Assembly: GCF_002741055.1 (NCBI RefSeq)
Contig: NZ_CP016809.1
Span: 4,318,501-4,382,500, forward strand
Direction of reading: 5' to 3'
Origin: Paenibacillus ihbetae
Lineage (GTDB): Bacteria; Bacillota; Bacilli; Paenibacillales; Paenibacillaceae
DNA length: 64,000 nt
This document shows, piece by piece, positions 13,983 through 22,494 of the stretch. The first letter of the stretch is position 1; each line of letters opens with the position of its first letter. A program made the position numbers and the translations under genes. The notes under the pieces are model-generated. The model did not search any database. It was not told the DNA's origin and saw nothing but the letters and a program-made list of their open reading frames with translations.

Positions 13983-14956
13983 GTTATAAAGTGATTTTGC
14001 AGGACAAATACGATTTGTCGCCTCTGGTGGAAGCTATCAACTTAAGGGATTCCCTGGAGCAGGTCGCCTATCAAGGCACGGTGAACCTGGTGGTGACGCC
14101 GGACTTGCCGCCGATTTCACCCGGGATGGCGATTCGGATCAGCGGTATTCCCTATGGGAAGAAGGACTATGTTCCCCTGCTCCATCCAGCTGTGGTTTGG
14201 GAAGCGGAGACTACGAACAATGGCGTGAAGCGGATGACGCTGACGATCTATGACCGGACGGTCTATCTGGATAAATCCGAGGATGAATATTTGTTCCCGG
14301 CAAAACAGACGGCAACGCAGCGCTTCAAAAAGTACGCGGCCGACTGGAACATCAAGATTGCCCATCTGCCCGATACCGAAAAACAGCTCGGACGCTCCGT
14401 TTACCGGACGCAGTCGATCTATGCCAGCATGTTCGCGGATTTGCGGGAAACGGCCAAGGCCGGCGGCAAGCTGTACCATCCGCGCATGGTCCCTTCGGGA
14501 CTTGAGCTGTATGAGCTGGGGTCAAACCGCGAGGTATACGTCTTAGAGACGTTAACCGATACGATTCAGCAGCGGACGCTCGAAGGGGCGGCGACCAAGG
14601 TCAAGGTGCTGGCAACATCGGCCAGCGAGACCGGGAAGGAGGTCCCTTCGAAGGTAATGGCCATCGAAGAGAAGGATATCGCCAAATACGGGCAGCTGCA
14701 GGCGATCATCCAGGACGATGAGGTGAAATCCGCCGCGGCCGCGCGTCAGTTGGTCCGAAGCAGACTCCGGGGAATCCGGGAGACGATCACGGTAAACGCT
14801 CCGGACATCAACACAATTCGCGCAGGAGATGCCGTCATCCTCGGTTCGTCGAAGCTGCTTGTGATTTCGGTCAGCCGGGAGCTCGGCAATCCGGGAAGCA
14901 TGATGCTGGAGCTTGGGAGCTATGACGATGTAAAAAGGAGGTTTTATCTTGAGTAA
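13979..14956 (+). CDS. xkdQ: Module 1 baseplate hub protein (XkdQ/gpD-like)
   Basis: 325 residues of the XkdQ family, functionally equivalent to T4 gp27 and P2 gpD hubs, which connect tube, tape measure and spike. Strand-rich segments include VNLVVTPDLPPISPGMAIRI and NGVKRMTLTIYDRTVYLDKS. The helical motif QTATQRFKKYAADWNIKIAH precedes the C-terminal TRAGDAVILGSSKLLVISVS-like strand (here NTIRAGDAVILGSSKLLVIS). It starts inside the LysM gene stop and overlaps the next gene by 8 bases. Confidence 0.88.
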   Translation: MSYKVILQDKYDLSPLVEAINLRDSLEQVAYQGTVNLVVTPDLPPISPGMAIRISGIPYGKKDYVPLLHPAVVWEAETTNNGVKRMTLTIYDRTVYLDKSEDEYLFPAKQTATQRFKKYAADWNIKIAHLPDTEKQLGRSVYRTQSIYASMFADLRETAKAGGKLYHPRMVPSGLELYELGSNREVYVLETLTDTIQQRTLEGAATKVKVLATSASETGKEVPSKVMAIEEKDIAKYGQLQAIIQDDEVKSAAAARQLVRSRLRGIRETITVNAPDINTIRAGDAVILGSSKLLVISVSRELGNPGSMMLELGSYDDVKRRFYLE

Positions 14957-15338
14957 AGACCCCTATGGACAATTGGCATCCTCCTTACTGTCTTCCTTCC
15001 ATAAGCAGACCCGCCAAGCGATCGGCGGAGTGGGAGCCGTACTCGGCACGATAACTTCGACCGGACTCAAGCTGGATGATTTCAAGCATGAGCTGCAAGA
15101 GTATATGGTTGCCGAGCTTCCGGGCCAATTGTCGCTGCCTCGCCGAACCGTAGAAGGAACGATCAGCGGAGATGGCGGCAAGACGGCAGTCTCTTTGGAA
15201 ATGGAGGAAACGGAAGTGGAGGAGGCACTCTGGAAGCTGAACCAAGGATTACAGCCCGGTGATCGAGTGCTGGCGGTACGCGTCAACGGCGGCCATGACG
15301 TCGTCGTGGTGTGCAAGGTGGTGAGCGGCCATGGCTAA
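14949..15338 (+). CDS. xkdR: Module 1 XkdR-like baseplate protein (DUF2577-type)
   Basis: 129 residues at the XkdR position between hub and XkdS. An N-terminal helical part (QLASSLLSSFHKQTRQA) leads into an OB-like strand region: GAVLGTITSTGLKLDDFKHE, then VAELPGQLSLP and the end LQPGDRVLAVRVNGGHDVVV. These strands correspond to those of the module 2 protein, although the sequence is diverged and longer. The likely role is a spike/hub adaptor. It overlaps both neighbours by 8 bases, so it belongs to a tightly coupled operon. Confidence 0.75.
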   Translation: MSKDPYGQLASSLLSSFHKQTRQAIGGVGAVLGTITSTGLKLDDFKHELQEYMVAELPGQLSLPRRTVEGTISGDGGKTAVSLEMEETEVEEALWKLNQGLQPGDRVLAVRVNGGHDVVVVCKVVSGHG

Positions 15339-15792
15339 TTTGTTCCCCGAAACGGAGGACATGATCTGGACCGATTCAGTTGGGCCTGAAACGTCCGAAG
15401 ATCACGGGGCCGTTTTTGGGCGGAGCTGGCGGTTTGATTTTGAAGCCGGAGAATTTGTCATGACCCCAACCCGAAAATTGGTTGCCGCGGATGAGAAGGA
15501 TGCATGGGTCGTCTGGTGTGAAAAAACGATTCGAACTCCCCGCTACCGGCATTTGATCTATTCTCGCGGCTATGGCAGTGAATTGGAGGAGCTGATCGGC
15601 AAGGGGCATGGCCGTCCGTTATTGGAGAGCGAAATCCGGCGGATGGTATCCGAAGCGCTGCTGGCGGATGCCCGCACGGAGAGCGTGGATCAATTCCAGT
15701 TTGAATGGGAAGGGGAAGCCTGCCGTTTTAGCTGCCGCATCACGAGCGTACGGGATGAGACGGAAATGATAGAAAGCGTGGTGATGACCTGA
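15331..15792 (+). CDS. xkdS: Module 1 XkdS-like baseplate wedge (DUF2634, gp25-like)
   Basis: 153 residues. The region SWRFDFEAGEFVMTPTRKLV then VWCEKTIRTPRYRHLIYSRG, YGSELEELIGKG and LLESEIRRMVSEALLAD is the XkdS/gp25-like pattern. Gp25-like wedges join baseplate to sheath and start its polymerisation. The start overlaps the XkdR-like gene, and the TGA shares its last base with the ATG of the baseplate J gene. Confidence 0.9.
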   Translation: MANLFPETEDMIWTDSVGPETSEDHGAVFGRSWRFDFEAGEFVMTPTRKLVAADEKDAWVVWCEKTIRTPRYRHLIYSRGYGSELEELIGKGHGRPLLESEIRRMVSEALLADARTESVDQFQFEWEGEACRFSCRITSVRDETEMIESVVMT

Positions 15793-16946
15793 TGGCCGAT
15801 GTGCCGATGTATTTGCAGGAACAGACGGAAGAGAACATTTTGAACCGCATGCTGGCAAAAGTGCCTTCGGATATCGATAAATCCGAGGGCTCTTTTATTT
15901 GGGACGCGCAGGCGCCGGTGGCGTTCATGCTGTCCGAAGCGGCCCTGTGGGCGCAGGAGCTGCTTCGCCGAGGATTTGCCAGCACGGCGGCCAGCGACTC
16001 CCCGGATATCCGCTCAGCCGAGCTGGATCTTCGGACCGCCGAGCATGGCGTCACAAGACGCGACGCGGTAGCTTCATCGGGAAGTGTCGTGTTTACGGGG
16101 AAACCGGGCACGAATGTCCCGAAGGGAACGTATGTGGCAACGCCGGCAGACGAGACGACAGGGGAGTCCTCGGTAGAGTATGTCACGACAGCGAGTGTCA
16201 CGCTAGGACAGGACGGCACCGGCTCAGCCCCGATCCGTGCCGTAACTCCAGGGAAGAGCGGCAATGTGCCGGCAGGGGTCATCCAGCTGATGATGACCTC
16301 CGTCAGCGGCGTCACGTCCGTGACGAATCCCGAGCCGACGCGAAGCGGCACTGATATTGAGACGGATCAGTCGCTGCTGGAGCGATTTTACGCAAAGGTC
16401 CGAAGCCAGGGGACCAGCGGCAACAAAGCGCAGTATATGCAGTGGGCCAGCGAAATACCCGGCGTCGGCGGCGTGGAGGTCGCTCCGCTGTGGGCCGGAC
16501 CGGGGACGGTCGGCCTCTATTTGCTGGACACGGACAAGCGGGCGGCTAGCCAGGAGATCGTGGATGCCGTCCAGCAGCATATCGACCCGACGCAGGATGG
16601 ACAAGGGGAGGGGACGGCCCCGGCAGGTCCTATCGTCACCGTCATGCCGGCCGAGGAAGTCGAGATTCATATCTCGGTCAAGGTGCAGCGCACTCAGGAA
16701 CAGCCGTCCACGATTGAGGAAATCCGGGCGCTGATCGAGGAAGGGGTCCAAGCTTACCTGCAGCAAATCGCGTTTAACCGGAAGGATCCGCTTGTCCGGT
16801 ATACACGTATTGCCGCCGTGCTGCTGGATATCCCGATCATCGTCGACTATTCGGAGCTGACGATTAACGGCCATGCCGAGCAGCAAAACATCGAAATCGG
16901 CTCCGGCCAGGTGGCGGTGCTGGGGGCGGTGAGCGTAAGTGAATAA
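15792..16946 (+). CDS. xkdT: Module 1 baseplate J protein (XkdT-like)
   Basis: 384 residues of the baseplate J/gp6-like wedge family. Family features are LNRMLAKVPSDIDKSEGSFI near the N-terminus, a central beta domain (SGSVVFTGKPGTNVPKGTYV), then ETDQSLLERFYAKVRSQGTS, GNKAQYMQWASEIPGVGGVE, PLWAGPGTVGLYLLD and the C-terminal FNRKDPLVRYTRIAAVLLDI. The wedge transmits fibre binding into sheath contraction. It overlaps XkdU by 8 bases. The module 2 paralogue is 352 residues. Confidence 0.95.
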   Translation: MADVPMYLQEQTEENILNRMLAKVPSDIDKSEGSFIWDAQAPVAFMLSEAALWAQELLRRGFASTAASDSPDIRSAELDLRTAEHGVTRRDAVASSGSVVFTGKPGTNVPKGTYVATPADETTGESSVEYVTTASVTLGQDGTGSAPIRAVTPGKSGNVPAGVIQLMMTSVSGVTSVTNPEPTRSGTDIETDQSLLERFYAKVRSQGTSGNKAQYMQWASEIPGVGGVEVAPLWAGPGTVGLYLLDTDKRAASQEIVDAVQQHIDPTQDGQGEGTAPAGPIVTVMPAEEVEIHISVKVQRTQEQPSTIEEIRALIEEGVQAYLQQIAFNRKDPLVRYTRIAAVLLDIPIIVDYSELTINGHAEQQNIEIGSGQVAVLGAVSVSE

Positions 16947-17505
16947 GGCGAGGATCAACAGCTTGCGGGGACGCGAGCTGTTTTCATATCTGCCGGCTTA
17001 CTACGAGACGTCCCGCGTCATGCAGTCGGACATGGAGGCCAAGGGGAGCGAGCTGGACGCGCTGTATCAAGCGCTCAACGAAGCCGCGGACCAGTTCTTC
17101 GTCCGTACCGCGACTTGGGGGCTCGACCGCTGGGAGGAGGAGCTCGGTATCCCGACGGACCGGGCGAAGCCGATTGAGCAGCGGCGGGCTGTGCTGGAGT
17201 CGAAGCTGCGCGGAGCCGGAACCTTCTCCGGCCGGCTCGTCAAGAACGTCGCCGAAGCTTATGACGGCGGCGCGGTCGAGGTTACGTTTCAACCGGGGGA
17301 ATGGCGATTTACCGTCCAGTTCGTCGACACGCTCGGCATTCCGCCGAACCTGGAGGATCTGAAGGCGGCGATCGAGGAGATCAAGCCGGCGCATTTGGCG
17401 GTGGATTATGCGTTCAATTACCTGCTCATCCGTGACATCCATGAGACAATGACCTTGGACGAGCTGGGACAGATGCCTTTAAACAAATTTGCAGGAGGTG
17501 CCTGA
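16939..17505 (+). CDS. xkdU: Module 1 XkdU/YmfQ-like tail protein (DUF2313)
   Basis: 188 residues of the YmfQ/DUF2313 family, which links baseplate J to tail fibres. Conserved segments are SYLPAYYETSRVMQSDMEAK, ATWGLDRWEEELGIP, QRRAVLESKLRGAGTFSGRL, FVDTLGIPPNLEDLKAAIEE and IKPAHLAVDYAFNYL. It overlaps baseplate J by 8 bases, and the fibre gene follows one base after its TGA with TTG start. Roughly half its residues match the module 2 protein by eye. Confidence 0.93.
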   Translation: MNKARINSLRGRELFSYLPAYYETSRVMQSDMEAKGSELDALYQALNEAADQFFVRTATWGLDRWEEELGIPTDRAKPIEQRRAVLESKLRGAGTFSGRLVKNVAEAYDGGAVEVTFQPGEWRFTVQFVDTLGIPPNLEDLKAAIEEIKPAHLAVDYAFNYLLIRDIHETMTLDELGQMPLNKFAGGA

Positions 17506-17506
17506 A

Positions 17507-18883
17507 TTGGCCAGTAACACACCGAATTTAGGATTATTGAAAAAAGACCCGATGACGGATGGCAACGAGACATTCAACATCGAGACGATGCTGAACGAGA
17601 ACTGGGACAAGATTGATACTGCCGTCGGGAGCTGTGAGGCTGAAATAACTAATTTAAAGCAATCTGGCGTTGACGGGAAAAATCAATTGGAAACCGCCAT
17701 CATCGCCAAAGAAGGAACGGTTTCCAAGCAAGGGCAGATTGCAACGTTTGAGGAACTCAATGACGGGATTCGTTCCATCCCGACCGGTACAGATACAAGC
17801 GACGCAACTGCTGTGGCTGGAGATATTTTGGCATCTAAAACGGCCTACGGTCCTAACGGGAAAATAACCGGAACCATACCTAACCTTACCGGCATTAGAA
17901 CAGCTACAGGCACGGCTAAATGGCCGGATGGAGCGCTCGCTGTATACCCTGAGAAGGGCTATCAAAAAGGTGGCGCTGGTGATGGAGAAATAAAAGTTAC
18001 AACTGCACAATTGCAAGAAGCTGAATTAGCGCTTCGTTCCGAAAACATAAAGAATGGAGCCAATATTTTCGGCGTGGCTGGTAAATCTACCATAGTTGAT
18101 ACGGCTGACGCTTTACTCGATCCACAGTATTTGCTTGTTGGTCAATCGGGATATGACGACGGGTTTAAAAAAAACGGGCTGATGCCAAATCGAAGTGCGG
18201 AAAACCAACACATGCCGGGTTTAGAACAGACACTGTGGCCTGGGGATCGATATTTTATCCGCCCTCCACATGGCTATTATGACGGAAATACCTGGGTGGC
18301 AGCAACAGAGCCTGACTTGAAGCCTGAGAACATCCGCGCAGGTGTTAGGGTAGGTGGACCGGGGGGACCAGTGGGGACTTTTTCTCCAGGAAGTCGTAAG
18401 ATGGTAACGAATTACCTTCCAGAAAAGGAAATTCCAGATCCTAACACTTGGTTGATCATGGACTTGTTTGTCATACCGCCTAGTAGTAATTATGTAGACG
18501 TTTTTACCACTAAAAATAACACAATTGACAAAATAGAATCGTTCACTATGGCGGACGATTATAGCACAATAAAGACCGCAGCCCTAGTCCTTATTGATGA
18601 AGCAGGGGTAATGTACACACTAGTGACGACGACATCAGGCGGCGCTGATATCAGGCAGAACCTAACGGGATTTTACATCGCCAGAAAAGAGCGTGCAGGA
18701 AGCATGTACAGCAGACCGTTTGTAGGAGATACTGAACCTAACGTTACACCAATGCCAGCGTTCCCTGCTAACTTTAATCTTCTAGGGCAGCTGCGATTCT
18801 GTAGTGCCCACATGTACTCGGGAAATGATATGAGGCCTATAGCAAGAGCATACGCCAGAGACTTAGTGGTTGTTACAACTTAA
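17507..18883 (+). CDS. Module 1 tail fibre / receptor-binding protein
   Basis: 458 residues, TTG start with AGGAGGTG upstream (17492-17499). The N-terminus ASNTPNLGLLKKDPMTDGNE, then FNIETMLNENWDKID, is the standard baseplate-attachment region of Bacillota tail fibres. Middle repeats have the phage-tail form SKTAYGPNGKITGTIPN and GANIFGVAGKST. The C-terminal half (from about residue 200) shows no recognisable domain and should hold the receptor-binding surface. From about 17640 the sequence becomes clearly more AT-rich than the tail genes before it, a sign of separate acquisition of the specificity part. Confidence 0.85.
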   Translation: MASNTPNLGLLKKDPMTDGNETFNIETMLNENWDKIDTAVGSCEAEITNLKQSGVDGKNQLETAIIAKEGTVSKQGQIATFEELNDGIRSIPTGTDTSDATAVAGDILASKTAYGPNGKITGTIPNLTGIRTATGTAKWPDGALAVYPEKGYQKGGAGDGEIKVTTAQLQEAELALRSENIKNGANIFGVAGKSTIVDTADALLDPQYLLVGQSGYDDGFKKNGLMPNRSAENQHMPGLEQTLWPGDRYFIRPPHGYYDGNTWVAATEPDLKPENIRAGVRVGGPGGPVGTFSPGSRKMVTNYLPEKEIPDPNTWLIMDLFVIPPSSNYVDVFTTKNNTIDKIESFTMADDYSTIKTAALVLIDEAGVMYTLVTTTSGGADIRQNLTGFYIARKERAGSMYSRPFVGDTEPNVTPMPAFPANFNLLGQLRFCSAHMYSGNDMRPIARAYARDLVVVTT

Positions 18884-18889
18884 ATAACA

Positions 18890-19197
18890 GTGACTATGGA
18901 TATGTGCGTCATATACCAGAAAGCATCTGATCTGATTGGGCAAGTTCAGGAAGTCATTCTAGATTTGACGCAAAGATTGACGGTGGACGAGAAGAAAAAA
19001 CTGTACTACGACTACTACGATCCCGAAACAATTGAAAACAATATATCTGATTTACAACTGGTGAATGCTGATCTGACCAAACGATTGGAAGCCACATCTT
19101 TGAGAGTGCCAATGACAAGTCAACAATCTCTTCCCTGGAGGATACCGTGGGGGCACTATTCTTGGAAGTTGCTGTCCTGAACGGAGGTGCTGAGTAA
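18890..19197 (+). pseudogene. Module 1 fibre-accessory coiled-coil gene, frameshifted
   Basis: It starts at GTG 18890 or ATG 18896. The first 68 or so codons give a sensible helical protein (VIYQKASDLIGQVQEVILDL, then ISDLQLVNADLTKRLEATS). At the T-run 19099-19101 the frame then turns into an unlikely end and stops at 19180. Moving to the other frame at this point continues the coil as ESANDKSTISSLEDTVGALF and LEVAVLNGGAE, ending in TAA 19195-19197 just before the next start. One lost T explains this. It is the counterpart of the C-terminal part of the module 2 gene at 30920. It could be a real mutation or a sequencing error. Confidence 0.65.
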
Positions 19198-19198
19198 G

Positions 19199-19311
19199 AT
19201 GCGGTAATGATAGCCTTTAAGACCTTTGTCACCGCAAAATTTACCTCACCGGAAGAGTACACGCTAATGACAAATGTTGAATATGCAGCATTGGGTGCTA
19301 CAATTCGTTAG
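19199..19311 (+). pseudogene. Module 1 XkdX-like small gene, apparently broken
   Basis: ATG 19199 has GGAGGTG (19183-19189) upstream but reaches TAA at codon 3. An overlapping ATG at 19207 opens a 34-codon frame, IAFKTFVTAKFTSPEEYTLM and on to EYAALGATIR. Its VxxxxTxPEEY pattern matches the intact module 2 XkdX protein (VAFGVITPEEYEAITGE). Either the gene is broken by a 2-base insertion after ATGCGG or it starts at 19207 without a ribosome site. AT-rich DNA with a small CTTAG/CTAAG hairpin (19388-19402) follows up to module 2. Confidence 0.5.
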
Positions 19312-19462
19312 CCATTTTTATAATTATAACCTTAAAAAACATTATCAAGTGGTGTCTGATCTTTCGTAGAGATGAAAGTTGCAATTACTTAGCAATACTA
19401 AGCACATTATTTTGTTTCATTAACATTCGTTCTAATTTCACCTTACCGAAAGGAGCACCCCC

Positions 19463-19900
19463 ATGCTAACCCAACACATCACGGATGCCCTGGCATCCCG
19501 ACTAAACAGCTCCTTCCCCGGCATCCCCCTGATTTCCAAAGAGGATGCCGTTCCTATACCAGAACCACCCTACCTCCATACCGAGCTGGCGCTAGCCGAA
19601 TTCGAGCCGATATCGCAACGACGATATGCGGCTCGTTTTCGTTTCAACATCTTGTACGTGCCTGCGGCGGGGCAGTCCGTGGCAGGGATCATGGACAAGA
19701 TGCTGGAGAGCTTGACGGAGCTCGAAGCGGGCGGCCGGCCATGCCGGGCGGCGGCGGTCGCATGGGAGCGGCCGGAGCGGGAAGAAGCTGCGGCGGAAGA
19801 AGGATGCTTCCGCGCAGAGTATGTTATTCAGGTATCTTCGGATTCAGCCGAATCCGTTCCAAAGATGCAAACCTTACAACAAGGAGGCGGTTTGAAATGA
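19463..19900 (+). CDS. Module 2 tail terminator protein (DUF6838-type)
   Basis: 145 residues opening module 2, AAAGGAG before ATG. It fits the small tail-terminator family: HITDALASRLNSSFPGIPLI, PPYLHTELALAEFEPISQRR, then the strand RFRFNILYVP and EYVIQVSS at the end. Terminators cap the completed tube and sheath. It is half the length of the module 1 protein in the same position. The stop overlaps the next start (ATGA). Confidence 0.7.
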   Translation: MLTQHITDALASRLNSSFPGIPLISKEDAVPIPEPPYLHTELALAEFEPISQRRYAARFRFNILYVPAAGQSVAGIMDKMLESLTELEAGGRPCRAAAVAWERPEREEAAAEEGCFRAEYVIQVSSDSAESVPKMQTLQQGGGLK

Positions 19901-20070
19901 GCAAGAAACAGGCAGCACCGGCGTTTACGAAACACCAGCTGGTACAGTCCCAGCAATTCAGCAACCGGGAGAAGGATGTGCTGAACGCCATACTGGCAGA
20001 AGAGACGACGTACACGGTCCAGCAAGCGAAAGAACAGCTTACCACATTTTTGAAAAAGGAGGTCATTTAA
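19897..20070 (+). CDS. Module 2 YqzN/YkzM-type small protein
   Basis: 57 residues: FTKHQLVQSQQFSNREKDVL, then LAEETTYTVQQAKEQLTTFL and KKEVI. The end TVxxAKEQLxxFLKKEV is the YqzN/YkzM pattern. The start ATG 19897 overlaps the terminator stop, with AGGAGG (19882-19887) upstream. The sheath gene begins on the base after its stop, as in module 1 and PBSX. Confidence 0.75.
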   Translation: MSKKQAAPAFTKHQLVQSQQFSNREKDVLNAILAEETTYTVQQAKEQLTTFLKKEVI

Positions 20071-21390
20071 ATGGCCGGAGGAACATGGACAACACCTAAC
20101 AAAGTAAGACCTGGGGTATACACCCAAATCACATCGCAGGAGCAGCCGATCGGACGCGTCGGCGAACGCGGGATCGCCGCGCTGGGACTCTCGCTTCCAT
20201 GGGGAGAGCCGCATAAGCTCCTCGCCATCAACCCAGGCAGCAATCTGCTGGAGGTATTGGGCTACGATATCACGTCGCCTCAGCTGCTGCTGGTAAAAGA
20301 AACGCTCAAGCGGGCAGGAACGCTTCTGCTGTACCGCCTGAACAGCGGCGTTCAAGCTGCAGGAGCCGTAGCAGGGCTTAGCGTGACCGCTCGGCATGGC
20401 GGGGAGCGCGGCAACGATATCCGCATCGTGATCGAGAACGCGGTCGATGATGCGGGCAAGTTCGTCGTCAGCACCCTGCTGAGCGGCAAAGCCGTGGACA
20501 AGCAGCTCGTTACGAACGCCGAGGAACTGCAGCCGAATCTGTATGTAACCTTCGCGCCGGATACCGGCGATTTGGCCGCAACGGCAGGATTTGCACTGAC
20601 AGGCGGCGCGAACGGGACCGTGACGAACCAAGATCATGTCGATTTTCTGGCTGCGCTTGAGGTTCAAGACTTCCAGACGGTGGGGTTGGCTTCGGACGAC
20701 GCTACCCTCAAATCGCTGTATACGGCGTTCATCAAGCGCTTGCGCGAGCAGGAAGGCAAGAAGGTGCAGGCCGTGCTTCCGGATTATCCGGCGGCGGATT
20801 ACGAAGGCATTATCAGCGTGAAAAACGGCGTTGTCCTCACCGACGGCACCATCGTGGACAAGATTAAGGCGGTTGCCTGGGTGACGGGCGCCACGGCTGC
20901 TGCAGCCGTTAATGAGTCTCTGACGTATGCGGCTTATGATGAAGCGGTTGATACCGATATTCGTCTGAGCCATACGGAAATTGAAGAAGCTTTGACGAAG
21001 GGCGAATTCCTGTTCAGCTACAGCGGCGGTAAAGCCGTGGTAGAGCAGGACATTAACAGCTTTACGTCGATCGAGCCGGCCAAGGCGCGCCATTTTTCCA
21101 AAAACCGGGTGGTCCGCGTTCTGGACGGCATTGCGAACGATCTGAAGCTGATCTTCGAGCAATCCTACATCGGCAAAGTCGACAACAATGTGGACGGCCG
21201 AACGCTGTTCTGGGCAGAGTGCGCGGCGTATTTCGCTTCCCTGCAGAATATCGGGGCGATTCAGAACTTCAACGCGAATGAGGATATTGTGGTGACGCCA
21301 GGTACCGAGGGTGACGTGCTGTTCGTCGATATCAAGGTTCAACCGGTCGATGCAATTGAAAAAGTATACATGAAAGTGAAGGTGGTCTAA
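20071..21390 (+). CDS. xkdK: Module 2 contractile tail sheath protein (XkdK-like)
   Basis: 439 residues. It opens MAGGTWTTPNKVRPGVYTQI, very like the module 1 sheath. It then has ERGIAALGLSLPWGEPHKLL, the variable domain, and the conserved C-terminal core (VAWVTGATAAAAVNESLTYA, NSFTSIEPAKARHFSKNRVV, RVLDGIANDLKLIFEQSYIG, then KVDNNVDGRTLFWAECAAYF). Subunits would form a second, separate contractile sheath. The divergence from sheath 1 makes mixed assembly unlikely, but this is inference. Confidence 0.95.
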   Translation: MAGGTWTTPNKVRPGVYTQITSQEQPIGRVGERGIAALGLSLPWGEPHKLLAINPGSNLLEVLGYDITSPQLLLVKETLKRAGTLLLYRLNSGVQAAGAVAGLSVTARHGGERGNDIRIVIENAVDDAGKFVVSTLLSGKAVDKQLVTNAEELQPNLYVTFAPDTGDLAATAGFALTGGANGTVTNQDHVDFLAALEVQDFQTVGLASDDATLKSLYTAFIKRLREQEGKKVQAVLPDYPAADYEGIISVKNGVVLTDGTIVDKIKAVAWVTGATAAAAVNESLTYAAYDEAVDTDIRLSHTEIEEALTKGEFLFSYSGGKAVVEQDINSFTSIEPAKARHFSKNRVVRVLDGIANDLKLIFEQSYIGKVDNNVDGRTLFWAECAAYFASLQNIGAIQNFNANEDIVVTPGTEGDVLFVDIKVQPVDAIEKVYMKVKVV

Positions 21391-21391
21391 G

Positions 21392-21850
21392 ATGGCATTT
21401 TTACGTGCAAGCGATACGATTTCGGGACAAGAGGGCAAGGCATTCGTCAAGATTGGCGACCGTATGGAGGAAATGTTTTATATCAAAACGCTGGAAGCTA
21501 CGGTGGAGAAAGAGAAGGCTGAGCTGAAAACGATGGGCCAGCGCGCCGTCCAGCATAAGGCGATCGGCTGGAAGGGCAGCGGCACGATGACCATCTATTA
21601 TGTCACCTCGCTGTTCCGCGAGCTGATGATGGAATATATCCAGACCGGACAGGACGCTTATTTCATGATCGAGGTCCGCAACGAGGATCCGGGCTCGTCC
21701 ACCGGACGGCAGACGGTCATCCTGGAGGGGGTCAACCTCGACAGCGTCATCATGGCTTCCCTGGATACCGAAGCGGAGGCGCTGGAGGAAGAAGTGGCGT
21801 TTACGTTTGAGAACGTGCGGATCGAAACCCCGTTCAACCCATTGGCCTAA
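21392..21850 (+). CDS. xkdM: Module 2 tail tube protein (XkdM-like)
   Basis: 152 residues of the XkdM tube family. Segments: ISGQEGKAFVKIGDRMEEMF, LEATVEKEKAELKTMGQRAV, QHKAIGWKGSGTMTIYYVTS, and the end VAFTFENVRIETPFNPLA. It starts directly after the sheath stop. No hairpin separates it from the chaperone gene, unlike module 1. Confidence 0.94.
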   Translation: MAFLRASDTISGQEGKAFVKIGDRMEEMFYIKTLEATVEKEKAELKTMGQRAVQHKAIGWKGSGTMTIYYVTSLFRELMMEYIQTGQDAYFMIEVRNEDPGSSTGRQTVILEGVNLDSVIMASLDTEAEALEEEVAFTFENVRIETPFNPLA

Positions 21851-21877
21851 TACGAACAAACAAGAGGAGGAAGGAAA

Positions 21878-22300
21878 ATGAGCGATTTTAGCATGTTTTT
21901 TGCGGGTCAGTCGCCGGCGGAGATCACGGAGGAATTCGTGGTCTCCATTCGTTTCAAGGATGCGGAGGGCAAGCCCGTTCCGTGGAAGCTGCGCAGCATT
22001 ACGGAGGAGGAGAATCAAGAGTGCCGCCGTGCCGCCACCCGGAAGGTGAAGGGCAAGAACGGCGTGTATACGCCGGAGATCGATCCGAATGACTATATGG
22101 CGAAGCTGATGGTGACAAGCGTCATTTACCCGGATTTGAAAAACAGCGAGCTGCAAAAATCGTACGGCGTGCTCGGCGCGGAATCCCTGCTGCGCAAAAT
22201 GCTGCTACCGGGCGAGTTTGCGGCGCTCGGGGAGCGCGTGCAGGCCCTTAACGGCTTTGACCGCGATATGAACGAGCTGGTGGATGAAGTAAAAAACTAA
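21878..22300 (+). CDS. Module 2 tail assembly chaperone (XkdN-like), zero-frame product
   Basis: 140 residues with GAGGAGGAAGG upstream. Recognisable XkdN-type content: FAGQSPAEITEEFVVSIRFK, PVPWKLRSITEEENQECRRA, VYTPEIDPNDYMAKLMVTSV, LLRKMLLPGEFAALGERVQA. This is closer to classical phage chaperones than the module 1 protein. It ends GTA AAA AAC TAA, with the slippery heptamer A AAA AAC at 22291-22297, so a -1 shifted longer product ending at 22470 is expected. Confidence 0.9.
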   Translation: MSDFSMFFAGQSPAEITEEFVVSIRFKDAEGKPVPWKLRSITEEENQECRRAATRKVKGKNGVYTPEIDPNDYMAKLMVTSVIYPDLKNSELQKSYGVLGAESLLRKMLLPGEFAALGERVQALNGFDRDMNELVDEVKN

Positions 22301-22470
22301 TCAACGAGGGCGACGGCGACGCGAACTATGCGTACTACGCCCTCCACGAACTGCACATTCTTCCTCATGAGCTCATGGCGATGACGGTCCGGGAACGGGC
22401 CGCCATCTATGCCATGATCTCGATGCGGGTGGAGAAGGAGAAGCGGGAGCGGATCCGGAAGCGAAGATAG
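22291..22470 (+). other. -1 programmed frameshift site and extension, module 2
   Basis: From the heptamer the -1 frame reads LINEGDGDANYAYYALHELH, then ILPHELMAMTVRERAAIYAM and a basic tail EKEKRERIRKRR, ending TAG 22468-22470, 24 bases before the tape-measure start. The extension is about 57 residues and looks like a real protein (helix with MTVRERAAIYAMI). Its position mirrors module 1 exactly. Confidence 0.85.
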
Positions 22471-22494
22471 ATTTTAGAAGAAGGGGGTGAGGGA

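Noticed and set aside
19828-21450. 540-codon open frame on the minus strand across sheath 2
   Set aside because: It lies antisense to an evident sheath gene, has no ribosome site and an unnatural composition rich in Arg, His and Leu; a shadow of high-GC codon use.
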